The notes below the pieces were generated by a model. It was not told the origin of the DNA. It ran no database searches and worked only from the letters and a program-made list of their open reading frames with translations. Source: Ichthyophthirius multifiliis (Eukaryota > Ciliophora > Oligohymenophorea > Hymenostomatida). Taken from it: 64,000 nucleotides of DNA. Location: contig NW_004087493.1 in the NCBI RefSeq assembly GCF_000220395.1, forward strand, positions 24,396 to 88,395, in the 5' to 3' direction. Below are positions 51,868 through 63,750 of this stretch, in pieces; position 1 is the first letter of the stretch; every line of letters starts with the position of its first letter. The position numbers and the translations under genes were made by a program.

Positions 51868-52349
51868 ATTTACATATATATCTATATATAATTATAATTA
51901 TTAATTTAAAAAAGATTAAAAGTGAAAAAGCTTATGTCTTATTTTATTCAAAAACTACTGTAGATGAGTTTTTTAGATAAACTTTGTCAACTCCTGAAAG
52001 TTGGCCCCATTTTTTTAAAAAAGAAGTCTAAGAAACCTAAATAATAAAAAAAAAATTTACTTATAATTTTAAACATGACAAGTTTGAATAATATGATAGT
52101 AAACTATAAAATATAATCAGTTAGAAAAAAAGTTAGACTATTATATAACTTAATAATGAGTTAGTCTAAAATAATTAATTTAATAAGGAAATAAATGAGG
52201 TTAAATAATCAAATTATTAATAATAATATGATTTATATCAAGCTAATTTTGATATCACTCCTTCGTAAGATAATAATAAAGTTAATGATTTTAGAAACTT
52301 TAATAATTATATAAAATCCTCCGTTATATAAATAAATAGAAATAAGTGA
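50311..52349 (+). CDS. Ubiquitin-specific protease with N-myristoyl/palmitoyl-type start
   Basis: Five exons (introns 50458-50517, 50648-50738, 51575-51605, 51720-51914) splice in frame to 553 aa. The start MGSCISSSS fits a dual acylation signal: Gly2 for myristate, Cys4 for palmitate, Ser6 preferred. A basic linker follows, then a compact USP domain: Cys box LYNLGNTCYINA|ALQCL (an intron splits the box), DGTQQDSHEFLAFLLDIL, zinc pairs CLVCGS and CFKCKK, LIIHLKRFRFD, His box SSGHYTAYAKN, and WYLFDDCNV. All catalytic residues are present, so an active deubiquitinase on a membrane is predicted. A Gln/Asn-rich tail of ~130 residues ends at TGA 52347-52349. The domain is most like USP4/USP15/USP8-type enzymes. 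Confidence 0.92.
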
Positions 52350-52550
52350 TTGCATTTGCATTTATATAATATAAAATTAATTTTTTTTAAAGATTAATAA
52401 TTATTTATCACATATATATTTTTTTCTCAATCATATTTTTTCTAATCTTTAATTTTCATAATAAAATATTGTTATGTCATGTAAAAAATTAATTATTAAT
52501 TTTGTTTATTAATTTTTTTAATATTTTTAATTTTTTTTATAAAAAAAAAA

Positions 52551-53603
52551 TCAATCTTATAATTCATTATACATTTATATTTATTTATATAATTAATTAT
52601 TTGTTTATAATGAATATTCTATAGTAGCATTTTGATAATAATTAGGATAATTTTTAATATTATCTATGACTTAATTTAAATTATGTGCCCTATCGCAATT
52701 CATAGAATCATTTATTAAATTTATATGTGTAAAATGTATATGAAAATGATAAAAAGTAGGTTAATAATGAATATAGTTTTTTAATTAATTTTTTCTAACT
52801 CCAAACTTATCTTAAATAACATTAATCTTTTATATTTGTTTAAAATAAAAATATTATAAAATATATAATATACTCCTTTATTTTAAATATTTTATAATAA
52901 TTCTAATTTTTAATAATCTAAATCTCTCAATGATCTTATATCTTTTCTTCTAACTATAGCAATTAAATGTAAATTATCTATATTTTCAATATTCTAAAAT
53001 TTATAATCTTTTAAAATCACAAATCCATTATTTTCGTCTTTATCAGAATATAATATTTAATCTTATTCTGATTATCCATCTAAAATATTATAAACCCATT
53101 ATAGACTATCATATTCGATATTTAAAATATGTTTTTTAATAATCTTTTTTTTTAATATTTTTTTTTTTTTTTAATATATAAAAGTTAAATTATATTTTTT
53201 TATTTATAAATTATACATTATTATATAATTAAGGACTCTCTTTTATTATTACCAATTCAGATTTTTAATATTTATTAATAAGTTTCGTAGAAGCAGGATA
53301 AATAACTTATAAATCGATTTAATTCCATTAGTTATTTGTTAAATTAATAAGATATTTATAAAATATATCATTCTTTTTAAAAATATTTTTCAATAAAAAA
53401 AAAAAAAATGATACTTAAAAATATTATTATATTTATTCTATTAAAAATAAATTATTATTATATTTTTCTTAAAAACAACACTTTTATACTAAAAGTAAAG
53501 CTTTTTTTTCAACATCATCAAAATATCCTAATAAAGCCAATTAATTATTATATGTATTGTTGTTTAATATTTTCTCAAACTTAAATTATTATATATTTAT
53601 CAT
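52551..53603 (-). CDS. DCPS: Scavenger mRNA decapping enzyme DcpS
   Basis: DcpS hydrolyses the cap dinucleotide left after 3'-5' mRNA decay. Four exons (introns 53372-53413, 53144-53216, 52827-52873) give 296 aa, somewhat shorter than the ~337-aa animal enzymes. Landmarks: LLGYFDDVEKKALLLVQK, NDIFYKYLINL, LQVIYPASTKLINKY, SLQWVYNILDGQSEQDQI, DLHLIAIVRRKDIRSLRDL-type spacing, and the HIT triad FYHFHIHFTH. An AHNLNQVIDNIKNYPNYYQN block follows. The catalytic His triad is intact. The gene lies tail-to-tail with the acylated USP (201 nt apart). Removing all three introns is required to keep frame, which supports the splice model. Confidence 0.93.
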
Positions 53604-54822
53604 ATTTTATACAAGTATTTAATATAATAATCTTAAAAATAAATTGATTTTTTTTATTATAAATATAAAAATTAAAAAAAATATTTATAAATATATATAT
53701 ATATTTATATATTTATATATATATATATAAAAATGTTTTTTAATTAATAATTTTTTTAATACTTTTAATTTGAAGTAAACTCATTTATTTTCATTTTTAT
53801 CATGAATTTTTTTTTTAATAATTTTTATAAATTAGACAATTATTAATAATTTATAACAAAATTCGATAATTTTAGTAATATATTATAACTAAAAAACTTT
53901 TATAAAATGCATAAATATTTTTATTAAGAACAACTAATTTATCTTAAATAATTTATATATAATTTTTTTTATAATCCATAATTCCTAATAAATTTATAAA
54001 AATAACAATCAAAGACATAAAAAGAATCTTTTAATTTTTTTTAAATAAAATTAAACTATATTTTTTAAAACAATTCTTTTACTGTTCAATAAACTATAAT
54101 TCCCTTAATAAATATTACTGTTAGTAAAATTGAAGTATTCTAATATTATTTTTATTATATGATATGATTCCTAAATAAATAATGCCTTAATTGTATATAT
54201 ATAATTTAAATTAATTTTCTATAATAATTATTATAGTACATTGATATATATTTATTATAATTATTATTAATTTAATCTATTTATATTCTAATTAAATTTT
54301 TATAAACTTATATTTATCTTATTTAGATATTGTTTATTTTTGACTCTATTTTTATTCTAAATTAAATATGCTTAAATATGCATTAACGTTTACTGATATA
54401 TATATTATTTTTTAATTCTATATTTGATTTTTCATTTTTTTTATTTAAATTTTAATAAAACAATATATAATTGTAACCATAAAATAATTTTATTATTAAT
54501 CATATATATATTTCATAGTATATATGAGATTATTTGTATATTGAAACATGCATTTTTAATAGATTTTTAATTTTGAAATAAATAAATAAATATATATGTA
54601 AATTATTTTCAATTAAATAAATATGTAAATAAAAGAAAAAAAAATACTTTAAAAACATATAAAAATACATTTATTTAATTAATAAAAATAAATAAAAAAA
54701 TATAAGGAAAAAAATAAATTAATTATATATAAATATATATATATAAAAAATAAAAAAAAGAAAAGAAAAAAGAAAAAAACAAAACAAAACAAAACAAAAA
54801 TATATAATTGAAAAAAAATAAA
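53604..54822. other. AT-rich divergent intergenic region
   Basis: About 1.2 kb between the starts of DcpS and SURF1. A (CAAAA)n-like run lies at about 54779-54800, just upstream of SURF1. Otherwise it is low-complexity A/T; no gene is supportable. Confidence 0.55.
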
Positions 54823-55559
54823 ATGAATCAAATACCGACTGATCCATAAAGCACCTCTTTTAATTAAGCTCCATTATATAAAATAATGAAAAACGAAGTC
54901 GAATTACCAATAACAAAAACAAACGATCCTAACAGTTTATTTTTAAGGACCTAAGCATCTCGTTTCTGGAATAGAATAGGTCATACAGGAAGAGCATTTC
55001 CTAAAAGATCACTTTATTTAGGTATATTTGGAGTTTTTTCATTAAGTATGGGTTTCTTAACAAAATTAGAATCGAAAAGAAACCATAAAAAAGTCGAATA
55101 AATGAAAGAATAAATGGCCCTTCCATAATTAGAAATAAAAGAAGCAAAACAACTATTTGACGAAAATACTAGACCAAACAGTCTTTATAGAACAATAAAA
55201 ATAAAAGGAAGACCTATCCATAGAAAAGGAATGATGATTCCAGTAAAATCATACGGTTTATATGGATATGAATATCTTGTTCCTTTAGTAACATTTGAGA
55301 ATGAAGATGAATCACATTAAGAAGGATTTATTTTAAATTTAGGATTTATTCCTCAAGAATATGCTGAAATTTCTTAAAGATGTAAAATAGAAAATGTTGA
55401 AATTTAAGAATTTACTTGTGTAGTTAATGATTCTTAACATTTATAAAAATAGGGAGGAATTTTTGCAAAAAATGATCTTGAAAAAAACAAATGGGAATAT
55501 GCAAATTTAAAATAATTAACATAGTTTACAGGTTCTATTTTTATTTGAATTTTTGTTAT

Positions 55560-55613
<54 letters not shown>

Positions 55614-55881
55614 AAACAAAAAAGAATTCAAAAATTAAGAATAATGTCAGTCTTTTATACTAGAATAAGTTAATCCTAATACAGAACTTAATGAAAAAAA
55701 TTGTTAACATTTAAATATTAATAGTGATTATAGAGAAGATTATCCTTATATATTCACTAGAAGTGGAATTCTTTAATAAGGAGATAGAATGTATTGGAAT
55801 TTAAATAAATATTCAAATAATTATTTATATATGGGATGTACTTCTCTTTTAATTAGCGCGCTTTTTACTTTAGCTAAATGA
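54823..55881 (+). CDS. SURF1: SURF1-like cytochrome c oxidase assembly factor
   Basis: SURF1 is an inner mitochondrial membrane protein needed for heme a3/CuB site assembly in complex IV. Two exons (54823-55531, 55670-55881) give 306 aa. The N-terminal region is followed by TM1 (LYLGIFGVFSLSMGFL). The intermembrane domain has the SURF1 blocks YRTIKIKGRPIHRKG, YGYEYLVPL and GFILNLGFIPQ, equivalent to the family's GxxVVTPF and LVNRGWVP. A C-terminal TM2 (YLYMGCTSLLISALFTLA) ends two residues before the stop. The intron 55532-55669 contains a (TA)n run that inflates standard-code ORFs on both strands. The Trp of the family GW motif is replaced by Phe. The upstream first exon is relatively GC-rich. 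Confidence 0.85.
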
Positions 55882-56322
55882 AGGAAATATTTCTCTTTTT
55901 TTTTTTTTTTTCGAAAATAAAAAAAATATAGGAAAATTTAAATTTTCCCCACCTCTTATGTTATTTTTTAATATTTTTTTTTTTAGTATGTATATTTTTT
56001 TTTTTTTTAAATATTAGTAAATAAGAAATGTTTTTTTATGTTTTTTTTTTAGTAATTTATAAAAATATATAAATAAAAAAAAACAAACAAACATAAAATT
56101 GTATATTTTTATAAAAAAATATCAAAAAGTTTATTCATTTTAAAAAAATAAATAAAAATATTTTAAATAAATAATAATATTTTTAAATATAAAATATATA
56201 AAAACTATTTAATAATTAAATAAATATGTAAAATTACGTAAATTTATATATATATAAAAATATATATAAATATATTTATATACATATACATATTAAATTT
56301 ATTTTTTTATTATTATTAATAT
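55882..56322. other. AT-rich convergent intergenic region
   Basis: Poly-T and poly-A runs between convergent 3' ends. No feature was recognised. Confidence 0.55.
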
Positions 56323-57416
56323 TCAAATTATTTTTGGTAATTCTGAATGTTTTTAAAATTTATAATTATATTCTAATTCAGTTTTTATAATCCCTAATTC
56401 TTTTTTCTAATAATAATTAATAAATTAAATATTTATAAATAAATACCATATAAATTTCAATAACTTACATATTTTTAGCTAAATTTATGTATTTTTATTA
56501 AAGATTAATAATTTAATTATTTTAATCATAATTACCAAAACTAATTGATTCAAATTTATTAATTGTTTAATCCAATATATTTTAAACTTAATTAATTTTT
56601 CTATATATTTGTAATATAAATATAATTCTAATATATATATTATATATAATATACCCTAATGATTAATTGACAAAATTTTAAATTTTATAAAAAATATCAT
56701 TTTAATTATTATTATTATCTACTCTTATATTTATTTTATTTTAATCTTATTATATAAAAAAATAAATTATAATTATAAATAAATAAAAATACTTATAGAG
56801 TATTCTTTATAAGAATTCTATATATTAAACTTTTATTTCTTTTAGTTATTTATAAATTATTCTAAAACAATAATCTTTTTTTCTAATATAATTAAAATTG
56901 GATTTAATTTATTAAAAATGCTTTCCTATGCTACAGCTACAGCTATAGTGAATATAAACTACATAATTTTTTGGATATATTAACTACAATCAAGTTTTTT
57001 AATAGTGTTTTTTATATGATTTTATATAATATTTTTTTAAATATCCTTTAGTTCTTTAAAATATAATTAATTTTTAAAATAAACTTGATTATAATCAGAA
57101 TTGATTAAAATTTATTATAATCCAACAACTGTTTTTTCGAATTAATTTTATACACATTAAGTAGAATAATTTATAATTTCAAATTATTAATCGAATTCTT
57201 GTTTAACTTATTTAATTTTATAATGTAATTCAGAAACAGTCATATTGCTAATTTCTTCAATTTTATCTATATTTTATTCTAAGTTATCAACTTTAAATTC
57301 AGTTATTTTTAAGACTTCTATTTATTAACGTAATTATAAAATTTAATTTTATAAAAAAAGGTTTTCTTATTCAAATTCATGAACTTTTGATTATAATAAG
57401 TTACATTGATTATTCT

Positions 57417-57466
<50 letters not shown>

Positions 57467-58378
57467 TCCTTTATTTTATTTTATTTTACTAATTTTGTAT
57501 TATTTAATATCAAATCTTCATTATATTTTATTGTATATTATAATTTTTCATTATTTTCGTACTTTTAATAAATAAATGATTTATTATTATTTTTTATAAT
57601 AAGTATATATTACATTTTTATTTTCCTTTTTTTTTAATTTAAATAAATAAACATATAAACTAGATATTATTTTACTTATAATTTCTATATAACGTTTTTT
57701 AATTTATCTTTAATATTATTATATTTTTTTGAATATTAATTAATTTATTCTTTATATTTTATTTCTTATTCCTATAATAATTTTATTTATTAATTAGCTT
57801 AATTAAGTTATAATAAATTTTCCTATAAATTCTTATTACTTTCATATAATTTATTACATAAATTATATTATTAATCATTTTCTATACATCTGCTTTATAT
57901 AATAGTTTATTTTAGTAATTGTTTTAATTACAATTTTCACATAAACTTTAATTTCTTCTTCTTGTTTAAAAGCTTTAATTATTTGATTGTAAACTAGATT
58001 CTTTTAAAATATTATTTATATCTTTTTTTATTAATAATTTAAATCTTTAAAACTGTTATTGACATTATTATTTGTAATAGGATATTTAGGAATATTTAAA
58101 CTAATATTTTAATTAATTTATTAAGTTAATACATCTAAGTATTCATCTGTATCAATTTTATTTATTATATTATGTGCTTTGCTTAATAACTAAGCATTTT
58201 TTTTTAATTAATTTAATAGTTGATAATCTGTTTATTAATTAATTATTAAAGATTAACTGTTTCTTTACTAATTTTGATATGTTTATTAGTCTTATTATTA
58301 AATTTTAAATTTTATTTGTTTTTCTATTTATTCTTTATTTTTTTATATGGATTCATAATTTGATAAAGGAAGGCTCAT
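56323..58378 (-). CDS. Long coiled-coil protein
   Basis: ATG at 58378 (MSLPLSNYESIQKNKEQIEK), TGA at 56323-56325. Several AT introns are needed. One of 32 nt lies near 58,030-58,060; others contain the TA run at 57,422-57,460 and the AT-rich stretches near 56,600-56,800. The product is nearly all heptad-like coiled coil, for example KVHEFEQENLFLQNQILQL, then DNLEQNIDKIEEISNMTVSE. A slightly more hydrophobic segment (YIQKIMQFIFTIAVAVA) is near 56,940. No enzyme motif was seen. Coiled-coil proteins of this kind are abundant in ciliate basal bodies and cortex, but that role is only inference. Exon edges are approximate. Confidence 0.6.
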
Positions 58379-58759
58379 ATTTGAAAACTAACTTTATTAT
58401 TTATTATTTTATTTTTTTAATAATTATAAATAATTTTTTTATTTAAATTTAAATATAGCTAAACAAAACAAAACAAAAAAATATTATTATTTAAATTAAA
58501 AAATAAAATTTATTATTTTATATTGGAAATTTAATATTAATTTACTTATTTATTATTACTAATTTTTTTCTAAAAATTGCTTACATTAATAATAATATTA
58601 GTACTTTTTAATAAATATACATATATTTAATATCAAATAAAATATAAAAATCTATTTTAACAATTTTATTCTTATATATATTAAATTATTTTAAATAAAA
58701 AAATAACATTTATAGGAAATCGTTAGAAAATTACATTTTTAAAAATAAAAAATATAAAA
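58379..58759. other. AT-rich divergent intergenic region
   Basis: A short spacer between divergent starts, with a (CAAAA)2-3 run near 58462-58475. No recognised motif. Confidence 0.5.
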
Positions 58760-60304
58760 ATGAAAAATATATTATCATATTGTAATAATTGTAGACAACT
58801 TCCAGAAGATATATTAATGTTATAATGTAGACATGATTTATGTTTAAATTGTGCATCTTTAATATTTACATCTGAAAATATTAATCCTGATTCAAAAGTA
58901 ATATTAATTAATTTTTTTTTTTTAACAAAAAATATAAATTAAAAAAAGATTATAACCTGTTTAACATGTGGCAAATGCACATAATTAGAAAAATAAACAG
59001 TATATTAATTGTAAAAAATAAATATTGATAATTAAATCCAAACAAAAATATTATAATCGGCAGACTAATAAAAAATTTTTATTATTCAAAATATAATTCA
59101 AATATAAAACAACTAGAAGATATCTAATTTAAATCTCCTTAAAAATAAAAAAATACTATAATTAAAGAAAAACTCCCAATTAAGGAAAATTACAATTTAT
59201 TTATAGAATCACCTTTATCTCCTTTATATTAGTAAATTGTGTTCTTCATATTTATTTTTAAATAAAAAATATAAAATATAAAATAAAAGGATTAAAAAAT
59301 ATAAATGCTAAGATCATCCAGAAGAAGATATTTCATATTATTGTTTTTAATGTTTATCTAAATCTATATGCCCGGAATGTATTATACATGGGTCTCATTA
59401 AGTAACTTTTATATTATATTTTCTTATATAAAATTTAATAAAATAAACATTATAAGACTCATGATGTTAAAACAGTTAAAAAAGCTTATCCTATAATGAT
59501 GTAAAAAATGGACGAATTTTAATAGAATATGGGTTATAAAATTAAGCATATAAACTAAAGAAAATAATAATTAGATACAATAACATAATAATTATTTTCT
59601 ATTAATAAAGCACTAAAAAATCAAATATAGTTTTGTTTTAATGTGAATAAAAATAAAAAAAATTAAACAAAAAAAAATATTAGGAAGTTCGAATTAAACT
59701 TGAAGAAAAGGAAAAAGAACTTATTTAAGTTTGTGATGTAATTCACTAATAAAATATAAAATAAATAGAAAACATTAACTTTAGTTTAGATGAAAAACAA
59801 TTAGAATTTTAAAAAATTATGAATTTAGTTAGTAAGCAATAAAGCCAATAAGACTAAGTAAAAATATTTAAAATATAAAAATGTAAAATAATTATAAAGA
59901 TAGCATTTTTAGATTTTTATTCATCTAATTAAAATTAATTATATTAATTAAGAGATGAAAAAGAATGGGAAAATAAATTAGTTTATACAATTCCTTAATT
60001 CGATAACATTTCATAATAATAAATAGAATAATAAGTATAAAAAATTTAAAATTTAATATTGTCTTTTGAAATTAATGTTGAAAAAAAAGAATTTAGTAAT
60101 AACTAATAAAGCCTATTAGATGATTAGTCTTAGTTAAATGATAAAAGCAAATCTTTTTAAACAAGCAATTACAATATTCTTTAAAATAATAATTAAAATA
60201 CTATTTTGTAAAGTAGTTAAGTTAACTAAGAAATTAATTCATTATAGTAAAAAAATATTATTATTTAGTCGCCAAACTAAATAAATAATTCTAAAAAAAT
60301 ATGA
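58760..60304 (+). CDS. TRIM-like RING + B-box + coiled-coil protein
   Basis: ATG at 58760, TGA at 60302-60304. The N-terminal RING-like finger is SYCNNCRQLPEDILMLQCRH, then DLCLNC and, after intron 58898-58948, TCLTCGKC. A B-box follows: CQDHPEEDISYYCFQC, LSKSICPECIIHGSH and a further His after the next intron. This fits the C-x2-H-x7-C-x2-C-x4-C-x2-C...H pattern. A coiled coil follows (KMDEFQQNMGYKIKHI, then RIKLEEKEKELIQ). It ends in a Gln/Asn/Ser-rich tail without a recognisable TRIM C-terminal domain. The RING, B-box and coiled-coil order is that of TRIM E3 ligases. Four introns are inferred; the Gln-rich part between the fingers could hide another. Confidence 0.78.
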
Positions 60305-61804
60305 TAAGAAAAAAATCTATATATAATAAAGAATGAAAAATATATAATATTATTAAATATAAGAAAATTATACATAATATAACAAAAATATTTTATTTAA
60401 ATTAATTTCTTTAAAAAAAAATAAAAAAATTGAATAAATGATAGCCTTCGATAATAGATAAAAAAAATACATATAAGTTTTTACAAAAATATAAATTTTT
60501 TTTATATATATTAAATTTTTAATATTTAAACTATTAAATACCCCCCCCCCCAAAAAAAAAAAATACTAAATAAATTTTATTAAATAATTAAAAGTAATTT
60601 CAAAATTAATTAGAAATAATTCTTATATTTAATTATATGTATTGCATATTATTAAACTAAAGAAAATTCAAATTAAAAAACCGTAAAAAAAATAGAAGTC
60701 TATTTGCCATTACCGAATTCAATAAAATACAAAGCAAGTATTGTAAAAATAAGAAAAATTAAACAAAATTATAAAAATAGCAAGAAATACTTTAATTTAA
60801 AATTTATGTTTTATATATATAATTTAATCCTGAAAGAAATTATTAAATTTTGAAATTGAAAGCAGATATATTCATTTTAAATACATAATTTATATTTTCG
60901 ATAAATGGAGCTTATTATAGACTTATTTTGAAAAAACTAACAAGTAAAAAGGCGAAGAAAACGAATTCTTATCTAAGATTTTAATATATGGATGAAAAAA
61001 AAAATTAAATAAAATTATATTGAATTAGAAAATTATGTTAGTATTTGATAAAATAATGAAGATTTTTGTTAGCTTTTATTTCAAAAAAAAAGAAAAAAGT
61101 TATTCATATATTAGACTTAAAATAAATTTTTATTACAATAATTATAAATAATCAAATTAAAAAGGAAGATTTCAAGAAATATTTTCAAAATAATCAATAA
61201 ATGAAGATAAAGAAATAGAAAGAAAAATATAAAAGATGGATAAAATAGAAAGAATATTTTAAAGTTATATGATGTTTATTTCAAATGAAATCAACTTTTT
61301 TTAAAAAAATAAAGTTAATTTATTAAAAAATATTAAATCTCGAGTAATTTTTGATTTTCGAAATAAAAAAAAATTAATGAAATTATTTATTATATAATTG
61401 GAAAAAATACAAATAAATATTAAATATTTTTTTTAAAAAATAAAATAAAAAATAATGTATATTTTGAATATTTAAAGTATTAATTTTTATTAAATTATAA
61501 AAAAAATTAGATTAAGAGTTAAATTCTTTTATTTATAATAAAAAACAAAATATTAATTATATTAAAATATATTTCTTTAATATTATTAATTTATATAATT
61601 TAATAATAATGTTTAATTAATATAAAGAGACTATTTAAATTTTTAATAAAATAAAATAAAATTTACTTCTATATTTATTATTAAATAACTATATTTTATT
61701 ATTATATATATATATAAAAGAAAATATTATTTTTTAACATACAAACAAATAAATAATAAAAATTTTTTTATTATAAATAAAAATAATAAATAAATTAACA
61801 AAAA
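60305..61804. other. Gene-poor region with possible decayed coding sequence
   Basis: Between the TRIM-like and the ECTFKP genes. Around 60,660-61,400 on the plus strand, patches have protein-like composition (IFSINGAYYRLILKKLTSKK near 60,900, and MDKIERIFQSYMMFISNEIN near 61,240), but they lie in different frames separated by TGA. No start, splice model or family could be assigned. This may be a host gene in decay or an unrecognised multi-exon gene. Confidence 0.3.
60541..60562. repeat. Homopolymer C11 followed by A11
   Basis: Eleven consecutive C residues directly followed by about eleven A residues (60541-60562). In DNA this AT-rich, it is the only C run of this length in the window. It is not a CCCCAA telomeric repeat. 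Confidence 0.95.
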
Positions 61805-62639
61805 ATGAATATTTATAACGATGAAGACGATGTATGAATAAAATTAGTATTTTTTTCAAATAATATTAATTATTATTATATTTTCTTTAAATTAAAAAAA
61901 ATAAAAATAAGAAAATTTTCTGGGTATATAAAGATTAGAATAAAAGCGATAATTTATGTAATTATTCTTATTAAATGAAAGATGATTAATAATTAACACC
62001 AAAACTAAATTATAATATAAAAAATAAAACAAAATTAAGTACAAATTAATATCTAGATTATTCTTTTAAACAATAAGACAATAATACAGTATGGGATAAT
62101 CTATATTAAAAAGTAAAAAATAATAATATTTTACTTAAATTAATAATATATAAATAAAAATAGGGAGTAGAATTGCTTAAAAAAAAAGTTGAAATGCATC
62201 AATAAAAAAAGAATGAATAAGACAAAGAATGTACTTTTAAGCCAAAAATGATTTCGAAAAACGACAGATATATTAGTTATGAAAATAATTAATTTTATTA
62301 AAGAAATGATGTTTGGGTAGAATAAAAGCATAATAAATTAATTTAATAAAGATAATAAGAAATAACTATTGGATTAAAAGAATGCACTTTTAAACCTTAA
62401 ATTAATAAGTTCAAGAACAAATCTAAAATTAATATTGAAAAAAGTATAAATAAGATTAAATTTAATAATTAAAATTTATAGAATATTAAATATAGCTAAC
62501 TTATGTTAAATAATAAAAACTAAACTCAATATTTAAAGGTAATTGATTTTTTATTTTTTCATATTAATATTATTAATAGGAAGATTAGTAATTTAAATAA
62601 AATATCGAGAAATTACGTATATTATTGAAAAGTTTTTGA
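61805..62639 (+). CDS. Ciliary/basal-body type ECTFKP-repeat protein
   Basis: ATG at 61805, TGA at 62637-62639. Introns follow codon 9 (GT directly after NIYNDEDD), near 62,113-62,163 and near 62,539-62,580. The product has two copies of the motif ECTFKP (KECTFKPKMISK and KECTFKPQINKF), each with a preceding Gln/Lys/Glu-rich helix. A repeated ECTFxPxI signature with intervening helices is typical of many ciliate and algal axonemal or basal-body proteins. No enzymatic domain was seen. The first exon is only 27 nt. A structural ciliary role is inferred from the motif only. Confidence 0.72.
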
Positions 62640-63263
62640 ATAAAAAAAAAAATATATTATAAATAAAATTATTAAATTAATGTCTTTATTATTTAAAATA
62701 AAAATACGAATAAACTTTTATTCTTATTATTAATATATTTTAAATTTTTTGTTTTTTTTTAAGTTTATTGAGGTCTTTATTAATATTAAATATATTTTAA
62801 TAGTTTTTAAATTATAAATTATTAGTAATTAATGTAATATTTTATTAGTATAATTATATATATTTAATTTATAATTATCATATATTAATTTATTAAAATA
62901 TATTTATTTTTAAAAAGTTTTGTAAAAATTATCATTATTAATAATTTAAATATAGTTTAGATTTCTATTATTTAAATTTTATAAAATAAATTAATATATA
63001 TAAAATTAACATTTTAATAAAATATAATAATATATAATATAAAAATATTGTTTATAATATTTTATTATATATATTTATTATAGTAATTATATATATTTAA
63101 TATAATATTAAACTTTCTCTTATATTTCTTTATATAATTTATAATATTAAATTAATATATTAAACAAATAAAAATATTATATATATATATATTAATTTTT
63201 TATATTAGAATCATATATATATATAAATTGTTATTTTTATATTTAATAATATAAAAATTTTTA
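62640..63263. other. AT-rich convergent intergenic region
   Basis: Very low GC, TA-rich spacer between convergent genes. Nothing coding was seen. Confidence 0.55.
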
Positions 63264-63750
63264 TCAATTTTTATTGCTTTCTAAATAATGGTTTTTTTCT
63301 ATTTCAATAATTTGTTGCAAATTTGGTCTTTTCATAATTTTATTTTTAAATCTAATAATATAAATAAATATTATTTTACTTATCAAAATATCTTCCTGAA
63401 TATGCTAATATATTTTCAGGTTTTTCTTCTAATACTCTAAATAAAAAAACACTAATTATTGTATTAAGTTCTGGGTGTTCTCTTATATAATTTTCATTTG
63501 CCATTCTAAATTAAACCTTTTTTATATTTATTTAATTTTTATTAATTATATTTTCTACTTTTTTCTTTTCAACATCAATTTGTTATTTTTAAACAATTCC
63601 AACTTATCCTGCTATATCATGTGGATTTATGTGTTTTTCTTTGTTATAAATATCATTTATTTATTACTCTTAAATTAGATCTAATTATTCTTAAAATTCA
63701 TTAGTTATTTTATCTGAATCTTTGTTGTTTCCTAAATGATCTAATGACAT
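63264..63750 (-). CDS. RIIAD1-like protein (PKA RII dimerisation/docking-type domain)
   Basis: Two exons (63750-63380, 63351-63264) with a 28-nt intron give 152 aa. The first ~85 residues are helical (MSLDHLGNNKDSDKITNEF..., then a DIAGQVGIVQKQQIDVEKKK stretch). The C-terminal third matches the RIIa fold: YIREHPELNTIISVFLFRVL followed by EEKPENILAYSGRYFDK. This is close to the RIIAD1 pattern (LxxHPELxxLxxxFLxxVLxxRPxDIxxFAAxYF). Such proteins bind amphipathic helices of AKAP or radial-spoke type partners in cilia. It has no cyclic-nucleotide-binding domain. A plus-strand ORF at 63475-63678 is antisense. Confidence 0.82.

Noticed and set aside
55434-55673. Overlapping ORFs on both strands with (YI)n repeats
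   Set aside because: They read through the (TA)n tract of the SURF1 intron.
60368-60553. Minus-strand ORF starting MGGGVFNSLN
   Set aside because: The Gly run comes from the C11 homopolymer; the rest is Ile/Lys/Tyr-rich spacer.
60541-60562. Telomere or chromosome-breakage remnant
   Set aside because: A single C11A11 tract has no CCCCAA periodicity and sits in the middle of a normal gene-bearing region.
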